64,000 bases of DNA, taken from assembly GCF_036711975.1 (NCBI RefSeq), contig NC_091973.1, positions 16,430,001 to 16,494,000 of the forward strand, read 5' to 3'. This document shows positions 18,380 through 28,828 of this stretch, one piece after another. Each line of letters begins with the position of its first letter. Within the stretch, counting starts at the first letter, position 1. The notes below the pieces were generated by a model, which worked only from the letters and a program-made list of their open reading frames with translations, did not search any database and had not been told where the DNA came from. Position numbers and translations under genes: made by a program. Origin of the DNA: Onthophagus taurus (taxonomy: Eukaryota > Arthropoda > Insecta > Coleoptera > Scarabaeidae).

Positions 18380-18385
18380 AAACAT
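18380..18385. repeat. Target-site duplication AAACAT, right copy
   Basis: Matches 790-795 exactly and abuts the ACT end of the Polinton. Confidence 0.9.
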
Positions 18386-18834
18386 TATTTAAAATTTATC
18401 AATTACTAATCCCGACCCAAAAATAAAATCCGTAACTTTCAATAAACTCCAAAAATAATATTATAAACAAATTAAAAGAAGAGACAACAAAGCTATCTAT
18501 TGAATAGAATATGAACGAATAACAGAAGACCTGAGAACAAAGATAGATGATCGCCAAATAAAGGAAGTTGGATAAGGAGAGAAAGCGGAAGGAATCCACA
18601 CGACGGAACCCGGGTAAAACTGTACCAAATTCTGTTGCTGTAACAAACAAAAAAAAATCAAAACATTAAACAATAAAATCGAATTAAAAATAAAATACCG
18701 TCGATGTTGTTTTATGATTCTGACACACACAAAAAAGTCAAGAAAACATAAAAGAGAAAAAGAAAAAAAAACCGTAACAAACATAAGTATCTAATTTTCT
18801 GTTATAGCTTATATTAACAGATATATCAGATATT
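18386..18834. other. Right flank of Polinton, no gene seen
   Basis: AT-rich. It probably belongs to an intron of the P-like transposase gene, because a donor-like GTGAAA follows the exon end near 18838 on the minus strand. Confidence 0.4.
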
Positions 18835-19030
18835 TCACCAAACATCAATATGCATATGCTTTTTTTTGAGTTTGCGAACCTCAGATGTCAAATTTTCGAA
18901 TATTACTTCATTATTGAGACCAGCCCGAATTGGTATCATTTGCAGTAGCCTTGTGATGGTGCCCCGAGATGGAAGTGAAAACAATGTGCTCAGAAAACGG
19001 TAACTTCTACCCGATTGCTTATAAAACGAT
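18835..19030 (-). pseudogene. P-element-like transposase, upstream exon fragment
   Basis: The minus strand encodes SGRSYRFLSTLFSLPSRGTI, then IPIRAGLNNEVIFENL and EVRKLKKKHMHIDVW. The YxFL...F.LPS...L pattern followed by GIN and a KKKHM block is the region that precedes the catalytic core in P/THAP9-type transposases. A downstream piece of the same family sits at 1-330 on the same strand, so the Polinton appears to have landed inside this gene. Confidence 0.6.
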
Positions 19031-19039
19031 AAGGCGCGG

Positions 19040-19160
19040 TGCAGACTAGGGAGATACGATATGAGATGCGACAAGTGATACGATACACGATGGGATATGA
19101 ATGGGATACGCACCGACAGCGCTGTGCACACTAGGGAGATACGATATGTGATGCATCACG
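19040..19160. repeat. Imperfect tandem repeat before Harbinger gene
   Basis: Two copies about 85 bp apart of a CTAGGGAGATACGATATG unit flank related GATACG-type words. It lies directly upstream of the Harbinger transposase exon and may be part of that element's terminal region. Confidence 0.45.
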
Positions 19161-19190
19161 ATACATGTGCTTTTCGGGACATTTAAAATC

Positions 19191-19490
19191 ATGAGTTCGT
19201 CCGACGAGGATGTTGTTGTGGCGTACTGGTGGTTGCAACAAAGCAAAAGAAAAAGAACTGTTAATAAAAGAAAGTATTGGGTACACCCGTATAACGTGAG
19301 GAACATAGAACACAGTTCAGCGATTGTTTTTCGTGAATTGTTTCAACGTGAAGGAAAATTTAAAGAAATGTACCGAATGAGTCCTCAGCTTTCATTTTCT
19401 GGAGCAAATTGTTTCATCTACTTTGCAAAAGCAAGACACGAAATTTCGACTCTCAGTTTCAACAGCAGAAAAATTACTTATCACAATAAG
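19191..19490 (+). pseudogene. PIF/Harbinger transposase, N-terminal exon (copy 1)
   Basis: Starts MSSSDEDVVVAYWWLQQ, then KRKYWVHPYNVRNIEHSS and FKEMYRMSPQLSF. The YWVHP...R...F..LF...F..MYRMS layout is typical of the N-terminus of Harbinger (DDE_4) transposases. A consensus donor GTAAGT begins at 19491. No catalytic exons are found downstream before the Merlin remnant, so this copy is internally deleted and cannot make active enzyme. Confidence 0.7.
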
Positions 19491-19641
19491 GTAAGTGGTA
19501 TATTTTAAGAGTTAAGAAAAAAACTTGTTTGAAAAAACGGAGTAACTAGAATGAAAAGTAATGCTTAAAAGTGCAGGACGGAAGAAACTTTATTCAAAAC
19601 TAAAGAATTTATACATTTATTTAGGTATAAGAAATATCACT

Positions 19642-19881
19642 TTATAAGTCGGTATAAGGTGCGTTGAACTGGTATTGTGTGAGCGGTGTGTCGTGTGCCG
19701 TTTGCGTGGAAATGGAAGGTACAGTGGAAGAAGTAGAAGTATCCCATGAAAATGGTGTGCTATCTCTTTCAGCTTCATCGAGCTGCTCGTTGATAATTTG
19801 CAATATCTTAAGTTTCACAGTTCTTTTACGCTTATTATCTAGCCTTTTCATGTCGGGTAACAGAGATTCGAGAAACAACAT
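19642..19881 (-). pseudogene. BESS-domain end of Harbinger accessory (MADF-BESS) gene, copy 1
   Basis: The minus-strand frame begins LFLESLLPDMKRLDNKRKR, a good BESS motif (F..SLLP.. L...K). MADF-BESS proteins are the DNA-binding partners of Harbinger transposases. It lies just beyond the transposase donor site, on the opposite strand. The rest of the accessory gene is missing here. Confidence 0.55.
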
Positions 19882-19904
19882 GTCGCAATCGCCAAATGAT
19901 TAAT

Positions 19905-20896
19905 TTAATGATCGTCATTGTCGGACGAATAGTCATCACCAACTTCCTCCGGATCACGTTGATCTGTTGGCTTGGTGGGGTCGTACATTAAAGCTGCCAT
20001 CCTAGAAAATTCCTCGGTCTTATCAACCCCTTTTGCAGCACACGATTTCTGAAACATGTACCTAGCAAGATTTCCTGGCAGGTGGGCCTTTGTCCGACCA
20101 GAGGATGACATGCTACCCTTCGCATGTCGCCACGACGACTGGATTGCGTTGGTATGCGCTCCAGATTGCGGATCTACAAAATTTATCGAGTTGTTTACCT
20201 TTAAGTGTGCGTACCCCTCTCTCTCTAAACAGTCATACGACTTGCAATAATCCGAAATAATGGTAGTCCCTGGACGAATCCATTTTTGAATAATTGGTAG
20301 AAGAGTGTCCGCCGTTCTGTTTTCTACGACCTCCATAAACGCACGCCCTGTGCCACGTTCGTATCCACCAAACACCCATTGCCCTTCGACGCGGTGTCCG
20401 CGATGATATTTACGTTGGCCAAATTTACTCTCGTCTATCTCGACGACAGAATCCGGACCGCCTAACATATCCGGGTGCAATAGGAATTTGTCTAATACAA
20501 ATTCCTCGCGAAAAACATCGCGACAGAACGATACCCAGTCGACCGCAGATTGCAGAGACATTTGAGTGAGTTTCGCGATGACTTTCAGACTTACCTTATC
20601 TGCCTATAAAGACGCGAACCCTAAAATTTGAGAAATTTCTAATTTAGAGTTTGCGCAAAAAACGTGCCGGTACGAAACGATACAGTCTTACCGCACTTTT
20701 GCTTCTTTTGTTTCTGAATTGAAACACGACCATTACAGGCCCACATATAGCCATCTCTGGATCGGCTATTTTGTTGCAGAACTAGTGGCTCCTCGCATTG
20801 TGGACATTTGTGGTCGCCTTCTTTTGGAATGAAACCCCATTCCCTCAAGCTGTTAAGTAACACCTCTCCACACGGACGCAGCAAGAACATTGACAA
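19905..20896 (-). pseudogene. Merlin-type (ISXO2/IS1595-like) transposase, decayed
   Basis: The 5' part (20896-20639) encodes a zinc ribbon (CPQCEEP...WACN). The 3' part (20561-19905) is a DDE domain with VEIDESKFGQRKYHRGH, a second Asp in ISDYCKSY, and AHTNAIQSSWRHAK where the third acidic residue should be: Gln replaces the expected Glu. Between the two parts there is a frameshift near 20645 and an in-frame TAG near 20605. This family is bacterial ISXO2-like in origin but is found in animal genomes as Merlin. The copy is inactive by three independent defects. Confidence 0.8.
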
Positions 20897-21039
20897 TTGA
20901 TGAGTGTAAAAAAATAGAAATTTATATCTAATATTATGGTTTAAATATTCAACTTACCTCAGCCATGTTAAAAACATAAGTAAATTTAAAAAAGGAAAAA
21001 CTGTTTATATATAGTACCCAAAAATAATTAGGTTTTTCC

Positions 21040-21080
21040 ACCACCCCTTCTTTAATGCAAAACAATAAAGAAGGGGTGGT
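21040..21080. repeat. Hairpin, perfect 14-bp stem
   Basis: ACCACCCCTTCTTT (21040-21053) pairs with AAAGAAGGGGTGGT (21067-21080) across a 13-nt loop. It may be the tip of a decayed transposon. Confidence 0.75.
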
Positions 21081-21086
21081 ACAGAG

Positions 21087-21236
21087 CTAAGCGGCCTTTG
21101 CCGGTATTCCCAAAATTGTATCCTTTAAAAAAAACAAAACAACATTATTATTGTTCATAGTTAAAAATTAGAACTAAGCGGACTTTGCCGGCATTCCCAA
21201 AATTGTATCCTTTATAAAAAACAAAACAACATTATT
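21087..21236. repeat. Two 63-bp direct repeats
   Basis: 21087-21149 and 21174-21236 share the CTAAGCGG..TTTGCCGG core and the following AT-rich tail, with only a few substitutions. Confidence 0.75.
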
Positions 21237-22816
21237 TTCATTTTTCCGAGAAGTCTTTAACCGTTAAAGGATTCTAAAGTGTAACGTATTTCAACCGAAA
21301 ATATGCGTTGTAAAAAACCTGTTAATTCTGTTATAAATTTGATGAAAATGGTTTGATTTTTAATTTTATCAGATTAATGTATATGATTGGCTGTAAAAAG
21401 AAGTAAACGATTGGTATGGCATGGCTGATGACGTCACAAAACGTAACGTCACAGCGAAACTTTAAAGTCATTTTTCGGTAAGTTTGACACTTTTCCGACA
21501 ATTTTTTTTTATTTTTAACGTATTATTCACGCAATTTCGATTTTTAAGGATATTGACGGTTCTTTAATTATGCCACTATTTTTATCAAAATTTGCATATA
21601 GCGTTTATCCGAGGTGCTCGTTACAGCAAAAATATTTTCAGTTTTCTCCAACTTCCGATTATACCGGAAATGGACTCCGGTTAACTCTTCGTTATTTTAA
21701 ATGGAATGTACCAATTTTCATTGAATTTTCGAGATCTCCGCTAAATTTAGATATGTCATCATATGTCTGGAGTGCATAATTTTTGAATTATTTCAGTTTT
21801 TTCGATATTTTTGGCATTCATAATAAAAATAATTTTTCGTAATTACACTCGAGTCCGGCTAAATATTCTCAGGGTTTGCACAGAGAGGACCCATAGCTTA
21901 CTTAACAATTAAAATGTTTTTTAAAAAATTATACAGGTGGTCAGAAATTTGCACTGAATTGCCCTATCTTGAAATATCGAAAACTTAATTTTTTTAAATG
22001 ACAGCCCCAATTTGTTCAATTTAGTTTGCCATATACATACTTGTATGAGACATTTATAGGATGGTGAGAAATGGGACATTAGACAAATTCAAAAGAAAGT
22101 ACATATTACATAAAAACAGAATATAACAAAAAGTTTCTTTTCTAGTACATATGTAGTTTATTCTATACAATAATAACACCTATAGAAACGAATACAATCT
22201 TGGATTAAAAAAGATACTTCTTAAGTGGTCAACAATAATATTTAACAGTGAACGTAAGACATAGATAGCTATCTTTGACATCAATCAAGGACTCTATTGG
22301 TCCACAAAAACAACCAAAATCTTGCGAGTCAAGATCACAAATAAAATGAAATAACCTCAAAAATTAACAGACTTAGTTACGATTATCTCTCTTTGATATT
22401 TAATGTGAATATTTAACACAAATTCATTAAAATTAGTTATCAATTATTATCTCAATTAACTGATATTCATATTAAAAAAAAATGATATTAATATAAAAAA
22501 ATGATATTAATAATTGATATTTATAAAAAAAAAAGAAAATTATCGAAATAGAACCACTTAAAAGGAACATTTATCTCACGATGAAAGGTAGTCCGTTGTA
22601 GAAAACCAATTAAAAGGTTAGGTTAGGGTAGCGACATCAGCTGACTGTACCAGATTGTTCTTCAAACTACGACGCAAGGCGACCTTTGATACAGGACATT
22701 CAAGGTCAACCAGGAAATCCAACGAAGGGACTAATTAAGAAATGATCTCTGTTTTTGATTTTATCTGGTTCGCGCTGGTTAACACGAATTCTTTTAGTTT
22801 TTGATTTATTCATTCT

Positions 22817-23828
22817 TTATTTTGAATTTGGAGGGATAAAAGACCAATTAATGGATGCTTCGTTGATGATATGAGTTAAATTATTACAATTACTTATTAA
22901 GAAGTTACCTAATTCGTTTAGTGCACGATTTGCACCCACAAAATTTGTACCATTATCCGAGAACATTTGTTGGGGCATACCTCTCCTACCCGCGAAACGC
23001 CGTAGTGCAGATATAAAACAATCGGTAGTTAGTTCGCTCACCAATTCAAGGTGAATAGCTCGCGTAACAAAACACACGAACAAACATATGTAGCACTTGA
23101 TAGTTTTTGAACCACGACCTTTCTTATTTTTGAGCATGAAAGGACCCGCGTAATCTACACCGGTAGTATGAAAAGGCGGAGCCGGAGTCACACGTTGACA
23201 AGGTAAATTGCCCATTTGAGGTTGTGGACATCGTGGCTTTGCTCGAAAACATTTTATGCATTCACGTGTTATCTTTTTTGATAAATTTCGCCCCCCTATA
23301 GGCCAAAATCGCTCGCGAATAGAGGCCAGCAAATGCTGTGGACCTGTGTGCAATAACATCTTATGTTCATTCTCAAAAATTAATCGTGCTAAAACATGTT
23401 TGCAAGATATAACTATTGGAAATTTTTTATCAAAAGTATAGTTAGAGTTTCCTAATCGACCACCTACGCGTAATATTCCATTGTTGTCTAAAAATACATT
23501 TAATTTTGCCAATGGATTTTTCTTTGGTATATTTTTAGCATTTTTTAAAAAACGATATTTCATTTAAAAACGATTGTTGTTGACTACATTTTATGATAAA
23601 ACTCATAGCATCTCGTAGTTCGTCGCTTTTCAAAGAATCAGCGCGCTTTGTATTAGCTGGTTTACAATTATTACAGAATCTAATCATATATGCGACAACT
23701 CGTTTTAAACGTGTCAATGAAGAAAATTTAAAAAATGGGACAATACAATCTGTTGTTGTCGTTATGGAGGCAATAGTTTGTTTAATTTCAGGTAAAATTT
23801 CTTTTCTGAAAACACGTGTGGGCCACAT
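22817..23828 (-). pseudogene. BEL/Pao pol, integrase part (truncated)
   Basis: The stretch 23828-23535 continues pol after an in-frame TAG at 23847. A frameshift near 23550 leads to 23563-22817, which has GGRLGNSNY, a zinc-binding HHCC-type region (CIKCFRAKPRCPQ), TTGVDYAGPF (first Asp), and FSDNGTNFVGA (second Asp). It stops at NWSFIPPNSK, just where the Glu-containing HFGGLWE block of BEL integrases is expected. The sequence then joins the truncated LTR, so the catalytic Glu is lost. Confidence 0.8.
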
Positions 23829-23846
23829 ACTTTCATCTTTTCTTAA

Positions 23847-26825
23847 CTATTCTGGTCCGTTCCAATAAATACATAAACCTGACAATTCGATTGCTTCGAC
23901 CCCACGCGAAACTGGATCGGCCGGGTTATCAGATGATGCTACATATCTCCAATTTTCAACACATGTTTTTTCCAAAATACGAGCAATTCGATTTCCTACA
24001 AAGACTTGTAATTTCGAATGATCCATAGCCAACCATCCCAAAACTACACTAGAATCAGTCCAACAGACTATTCGCGATATGTCCAATCCTAAGGCTACAT
24101 TTACTTTGCTTATTAAATCAGAGAGTAACAATGCGCCCAATAACTCTAACCGCGGTACTGTAACTCTCTTCAACGGCGCAACCCGAGATTTTGCGCAAAC
24201 CAATTGAACTGAAATATTTTTATGCGATTCAAATGAACGTAGGTATACGCAAGCACCATACGCTCGAGTTGATGCGTCCGAAAAGCCATGTATTTCGATG
24301 ATTTTTGAATGTTTTAATGAAATACAACGCGGTATTCGTACGGAATTCAGGCAAGACAGCTTGTCGCGAAACTTTAGCCAACTGGTGTACAAGCTGTTAG
24401 GTAATGGGTCATCCCAATCTAGACCGGTTTGCCAGATTTTTTGTAGTATGATTTTTGCTTTAATTATAACAGGACATAGTAATCCGAGTGGGTCAAAAAT
24501 TTGCGCGATGTCGGAAAGAATAGCTCTTTTTGTTAACGAATTATCCGAGTTTATCTTTATTCTGTAATGAAATTCATCTTCGGTAGAATTCCACAATAAA
24601 CCTAGAGTACGGGTATTCTCATTTCGACCAAGATCAACTGACTGTGAACTATTACTTTCTGTAAATTCTTGCAAAAGTTGTGGGTCGTTTGACGTCCATT
24701 TGGCTAATTGAAATCCGCTTTTTTCAAGATTGCTCTGAACCTCGCGAATGATATAACTAAGTTCATCTAGAGAGTTTGCTCCAGTCAATAGATCGTCGAC
24801 ATAAAAGTGGTTACCAATAACGTTTGCTACAACCGGATCGGAGCATTCCAAGCTTATTTGTTTTAGGCAACGCGTGGCTAAATAACTAGCTGATGCTGTA
24901 CCGTATGTCACAGTTAATAATTCGTATGTGTCTATTGGAAGTTCAGAAGAATCACGCCAAAGAATTCGCTGAAGTTTTGTCTGTTCGGGATTTATTAAAC
25001 ACGCCCGATACATTTTTCTAATATCTGCAGCCATTACGTAAATATATTTACGATATCTGATTAAAGCGCTGAACAAATCAGGCTGTAAAGTAGGACCAAC
25101 TATTTGTAAATCATTAAGGGAATACCCAGTAGTTGTTGAGCAAGAACCATCGAAAACAACTCGCAATCTGGTAGTAGTGCTAGATTCGTTTATAACCCCG
25201 TGATGTGGTAAATAATAATGCAAATCAGCTGATGTTTTGCAATTTATCTTACGCATGTGCTTTAATTCGAGATATTCGTGCATGAACCCTTTATATTGTT
25301 CACCAAACTCAGGAAGTCTTTTGAATTTGCGCTCCATACTTAATAATCTACGTTCCGCGCTTTTGTGGGACTCACGCAATCGTTCTATGCTTTCTTTAAA
25401 AGGAATTGTTACAGTAAATCGGCCATCAGGTGCGCGATATGTCGTTTTGTTGAAATGTTCTTCACAAATCATTGCCACGTTTGACATTGGAGCTTGAGTT
25501 TGTACCGCTTCGATTTCCCAAAAGCGTTCTAATTGTTGACATAATTTTGACGAGAAACTCTTATCATTCACGTCAGAAGTAACCGAGAGTTTAGAAAAAT
25601 TGCAATGTGAGGTCAATTTTGCGCTTGCGGAAACTACAGGCCCTGAAATAACCCAACCGAAACGCGTATTTTGCATTATTGGACCAGTAGGAAGCTTAAC
25701 TTGACCGACGCACAATAATTCCCAAAAATAATCTGCTCCAATCAACATATCTATTTTGTCTGGTTTGTTAAACGATGGATCTGCTAGTCGAAGATTAGTG
25801 GGAATTTGTAGATTATTCGCGTTTACTACGAAATTTGGCAAATAACTCGTGATTTCCCCAATAACAAGACAACGAAGTTTCAGCGAAAAATCAGTATAAC
25901 GAGAATAAATTTGTATCAAACACGAACTATTAATTGTAGATTGTAACTGATTTATACCTGCGACATTAACATGTGTTTCTCTTTCACTTAATCCTAGCCG
26001 TTGACGAGTTTCCGACGAAATAAAACTGCTTTGGCTACCCGGATCTAAAAGTGCTCGAATCAAATATTTTCGGTTATGTTTGTTATAGGCATGAATTATG
26101 ATTGTGGAAAGTAAGACGTTTGAATACGCGTTTGTATTAGATGCAAAATGTATGTTGTGAGCCTGCGTAGTCGTTGATGACTGTGAGGGCGGTTCTGGTC
26201 GATTATATTCTAAATGAAGTAATGTGTGATGTCTAGCTTTGCATTTTTTACAAGAACTTGAGCGACATTGCTGAAGATAATGACCGGTTCTAAGACAATT
26301 GATGCAAAGTTTTAAACGTTTAACCTGATCAATTCGTCCTTGTACGGAAAGTTTTGCGAAATTTGGGCAATCTTGTATGTAATGTTCGCCTTTACAAATT
26401 GCACAAACTCTAACGTTTGATTCATTCGCCACTATAAATGATTTCGTACGCGCGTTTGTCTTTGATTTTGCTGCTATTGGTTGCTTTACTTCTATGTGAT
26501 CGAGTGTTTCTAATAGATCCGCACGATTTTTTAATAGTTCTAGTAAATCTTCTAATTTGGGATCTTTTAATGAAACTTTATGTTGTTCCCATTCACGGTT
26601 TGAGCCACTGTCTAATTTAGTTGTAGCTAAATAAATAATAATCGTGTCCCAGTTCTCCGTAGGCTCTTTTAAAGCAGCTAAAGCGCGCATGTGTTTACGA
26701 ATATCATCAATAAATTTTCGAATTAAATGTGATTTTTCTAAAGCAATTTTTTCTATATCAAATAATGATTTAAGGTGATTTTGAATTAAAATTACGTGTA
26801 CATAGTAAATCCCAAGCAACGTCAT
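23847..26825 (-). pseudogene. BEL/Pao gag-pol: capsid end, protease, RT, RNase H
   Basis: A 992-aa open frame. It carries gag zinc knuckles (CAICKGEHYIQDC, CINCLRTGHYLQQC), then the retropepsin site ALLDPGSQSSFI, in which Pro replaces the usual Ser/Thr of D-S/T-G. The reverse transcriptase follows, with YVDDLLTG, then an RNase H-like region with GFSDAS and WTDSSVVLGWL. The frame ends at an in-frame TAG. The protease substitution alone should inactivate processing. The frame connects to the gag ORF through a frameshift near 26780. Confidence 0.8.
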
Positions 26826-27378
26826 AATTTATTTGAGTTATTTCTAAGCTTGATATTACTTCACGAGCGGACCCGGATAATGCGGATATCAGATAATGAA
26901 ATTTTTGAATATTGTTTATAGCGTTGTTGTTATGTATTAACGATTCGAATATATCGCGAAATTCCAACCAGGTTTCATATTCGCCTTTAAATTTCGGTAA
27001 GTCGATTACCGGGAGTCGCACACTCTGATCCGGAGTAGGACTCGCTACAAATAATGAATCGCTACACATGGTTTTATTCGATAGTAGGCGCTTGACTTTC
27101 GCGGTGCTAGAGTAAAATGACCCTTCAAATGTTTCTCGTTCGTCATCCTGCGTCTCACTATCGACGCCCAACACATCAATTTCATATTGAACATCCTCAA
27201 ATTCATCTACTATTTTAATTGCGCGATCATAACGATTTTGTAATTCTAATAATAATAACTCATGATCTTTTTCGTCATCCGTGATATCAGATTCAAATTT
27301 ATTAATAAATTTAACAAAATTCGTTAGTTTTGCTTTTATAACCCCCCGTTTTCTGATTAAATTATCTAGTTGACTCAT
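26770..27378 (-). pseudogene. BEL/Pao gag, N-terminal part
   Basis: A 202-aa frame starting MSQLDNLIRKRGVIKAKLTN, coiled-coil rich, then VIDLPKFKGEYETWLEFRD, the DUF1759-type gag signature of BEL elements. It runs out of frame at its 3' end relative to the rest of gag-pol; one indel near 26780 would explain this. It lies about 170 bases inside the 5' LTR. Confidence 0.8.
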
Positions 27379-27554
27379 TTTGAATGCAAATAAAAACTTG
27401 GTTCAGATCAAAAACGATAGGGAAAGATAGGAAATTGGAAAAAAAAGGAAAGGGACTCACAACACAATAATGGCGGCGGCGTCGCGTTCAATTCGGCTTG
27501 GCGATTTTTCAATAATTCTTAAATTTCTTCAAATCCGGCTCGAAGGACCATTTA

Positions 27555-27819
27555 TGTTTTTGATTTTATCTGGTTCGCGCTGGTTAACACGAATTCTTTT
27601 CGTTTTTGATTTATTCGATGTTTATTAATTATTTATCTTAGACGATGAATACGGCGTGATGCCAGCGAAACGAATTTTTTGCTACTCACTCATTTTTTTT
27701 TATTTGTTTGTATCGACGAACACTAAATTTTCAAAGCATACTAACATTAAAAAATTGATCAAAAATATGAAATAGGCAACCCAAGTTGCAGGTAACAATA
27801 ATTCTAATTAATCTAAACA
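27555..27819 (-). repeat. BEL copy 1, 5' LTR (265 bp)
   Basis: Begins TGTTTTTGATTTTATC and ends AACA. It is bounded by the ATCTC duplication and has the tRNA-primer site adjacent on the coding side. Confidence 0.8.
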
Positions 27820-27824
27820 ATCTC

Positions 27825-28557
27825 CAAAGGGAAAGAAAAATAATCCTTACGAAATCTCACACCTTCTTCTGTCACAAGAAGTCAAAAGTTGTTATGGACG
27901 AAGCGTGAAGTTAACCCTCAAATCCGACAATATCGGTTCGATAAACGATCGAACGAGTTGAAGTTATACAAAATTTTCGCTCAACTCACGATGTGGCCAA
28001 ACAAAGGCGTCAATAGGGTTAGATCAAAACACGTCTATACAGCAACAGGTGTAACGACAGAAGAGAACGGAAATTGAAATTACGCCTAAGATAAATGCAT
28101 CGACGCACGCGTACTAACCGAACGATTAGTGGTGGTAAAGATCTTCATCAAAAGAATACTCAAAAACGAACAACAGATGACGTGACGAATTCTAACAAAA
28201 ATTTAAAGAAAACCAAAAACTATAACTCTATACTAAATTACAAGTTAAACTTGTAACAACGTTAGTTAAAAATTGCACTTTCCTTTAAAAATAAAATTAC
28301 ATCATTCAGAGACAAAACTTCGGTAGGCTGATACTTTTTAAAACTTTCTTTATCGACGATTTATATTATGTATCGACGATGACATCATCGTGATAAGGCT
28401 AGTTGATCTGGATCTTGGAGAATGCCGCGCTCTGATTGGTTGAATTTAAAATGTGGGCGTGGCCAGAGCCTCGAAAGGAGGTAGTGGTGCGGATAAAACT
28501 ACTTTTGGACCCCCTATGTTAAACCTTATGGGATTTTGGTCCGTAACGCCCATAGCT
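27825..28557. other. Sequence between BEL and gypsy elements, no gene seen
   Basis: Mostly AT-rich, with a GC-richer patch around 28390-28550. No reading frame of note. The gypsy element at 28562 interrupts the sequence that resumes at 35947. Confidence 0.4.
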
Positions 28558-28561
28558 ATAC

Positions 28562-28828
28562 AATTATATTATTTAACTGTTATTTAGAGTTTTTTCATTA
28601 AAAGGACGTTTTAATCATTTAACTTTTATTTAAAATTATAATTTATTATATAAGATTTTATAAAAACGGAAGCGTAACTTGAACACCGCGTCGACGATTT
28701 GAGTACTTCGTGGAGTCGGAATTACAATTCCCCGATATCGAAGTACTCGCAGTTATTTATAACAATTAATTGCTGACGCTTCATATTCGGCAATTACAGT
28801 TGTTAAGGGGCAGCTACATTTGGTAACT
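28562..28828 (-). repeat. Gypsy 1, 3' LTR
   Basis: 267 bp, almost identical to 35675-35942. The last codons of env run into it. Confidence 0.9.

Larger units (their letters stand above)
20897..22744. other. Intergenic repeats, no gene seen
   Basis: Contains a 14-bp-stem hairpin at 21040-21080, two 63-bp direct repeats (21087-21149 and 21174-21236), and otherwise AT-rich sequence with no convincing reading frame. Confidence 0.5.
22750..27819 (-). mobile_element. BEL/Pao LTR retrotransposon, 3'-deleted (copy 1)
   Basis: The right-hand (5') LTR is 27555-27819, TG...CA. It is followed on the minus strand by a primer-binding site TGGTCCTTCGAGC (ending at 27550). The left-hand LTR survives only as about 63 bases (22750-22812). 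The 5-base duplication ATCTC is at 22745-22749 and 27820-27824. The interior encodes a BEL-type gag-pol with several breaks. The end of integrase and most of the 3' LTR are deleted. Confidence 0.85.

Noticed and set aside
19905-20896. Bacterial insertion sequence or contamination
   Set aside because: ISXO2-like transposases exist in animals as Merlin; the copy is decayed and embedded among insect repeats.
22616-22632. GGTTAGGTTAGGG as telomeric TTAGG repeat
   Set aside because: Only about two units; chance occurrence.
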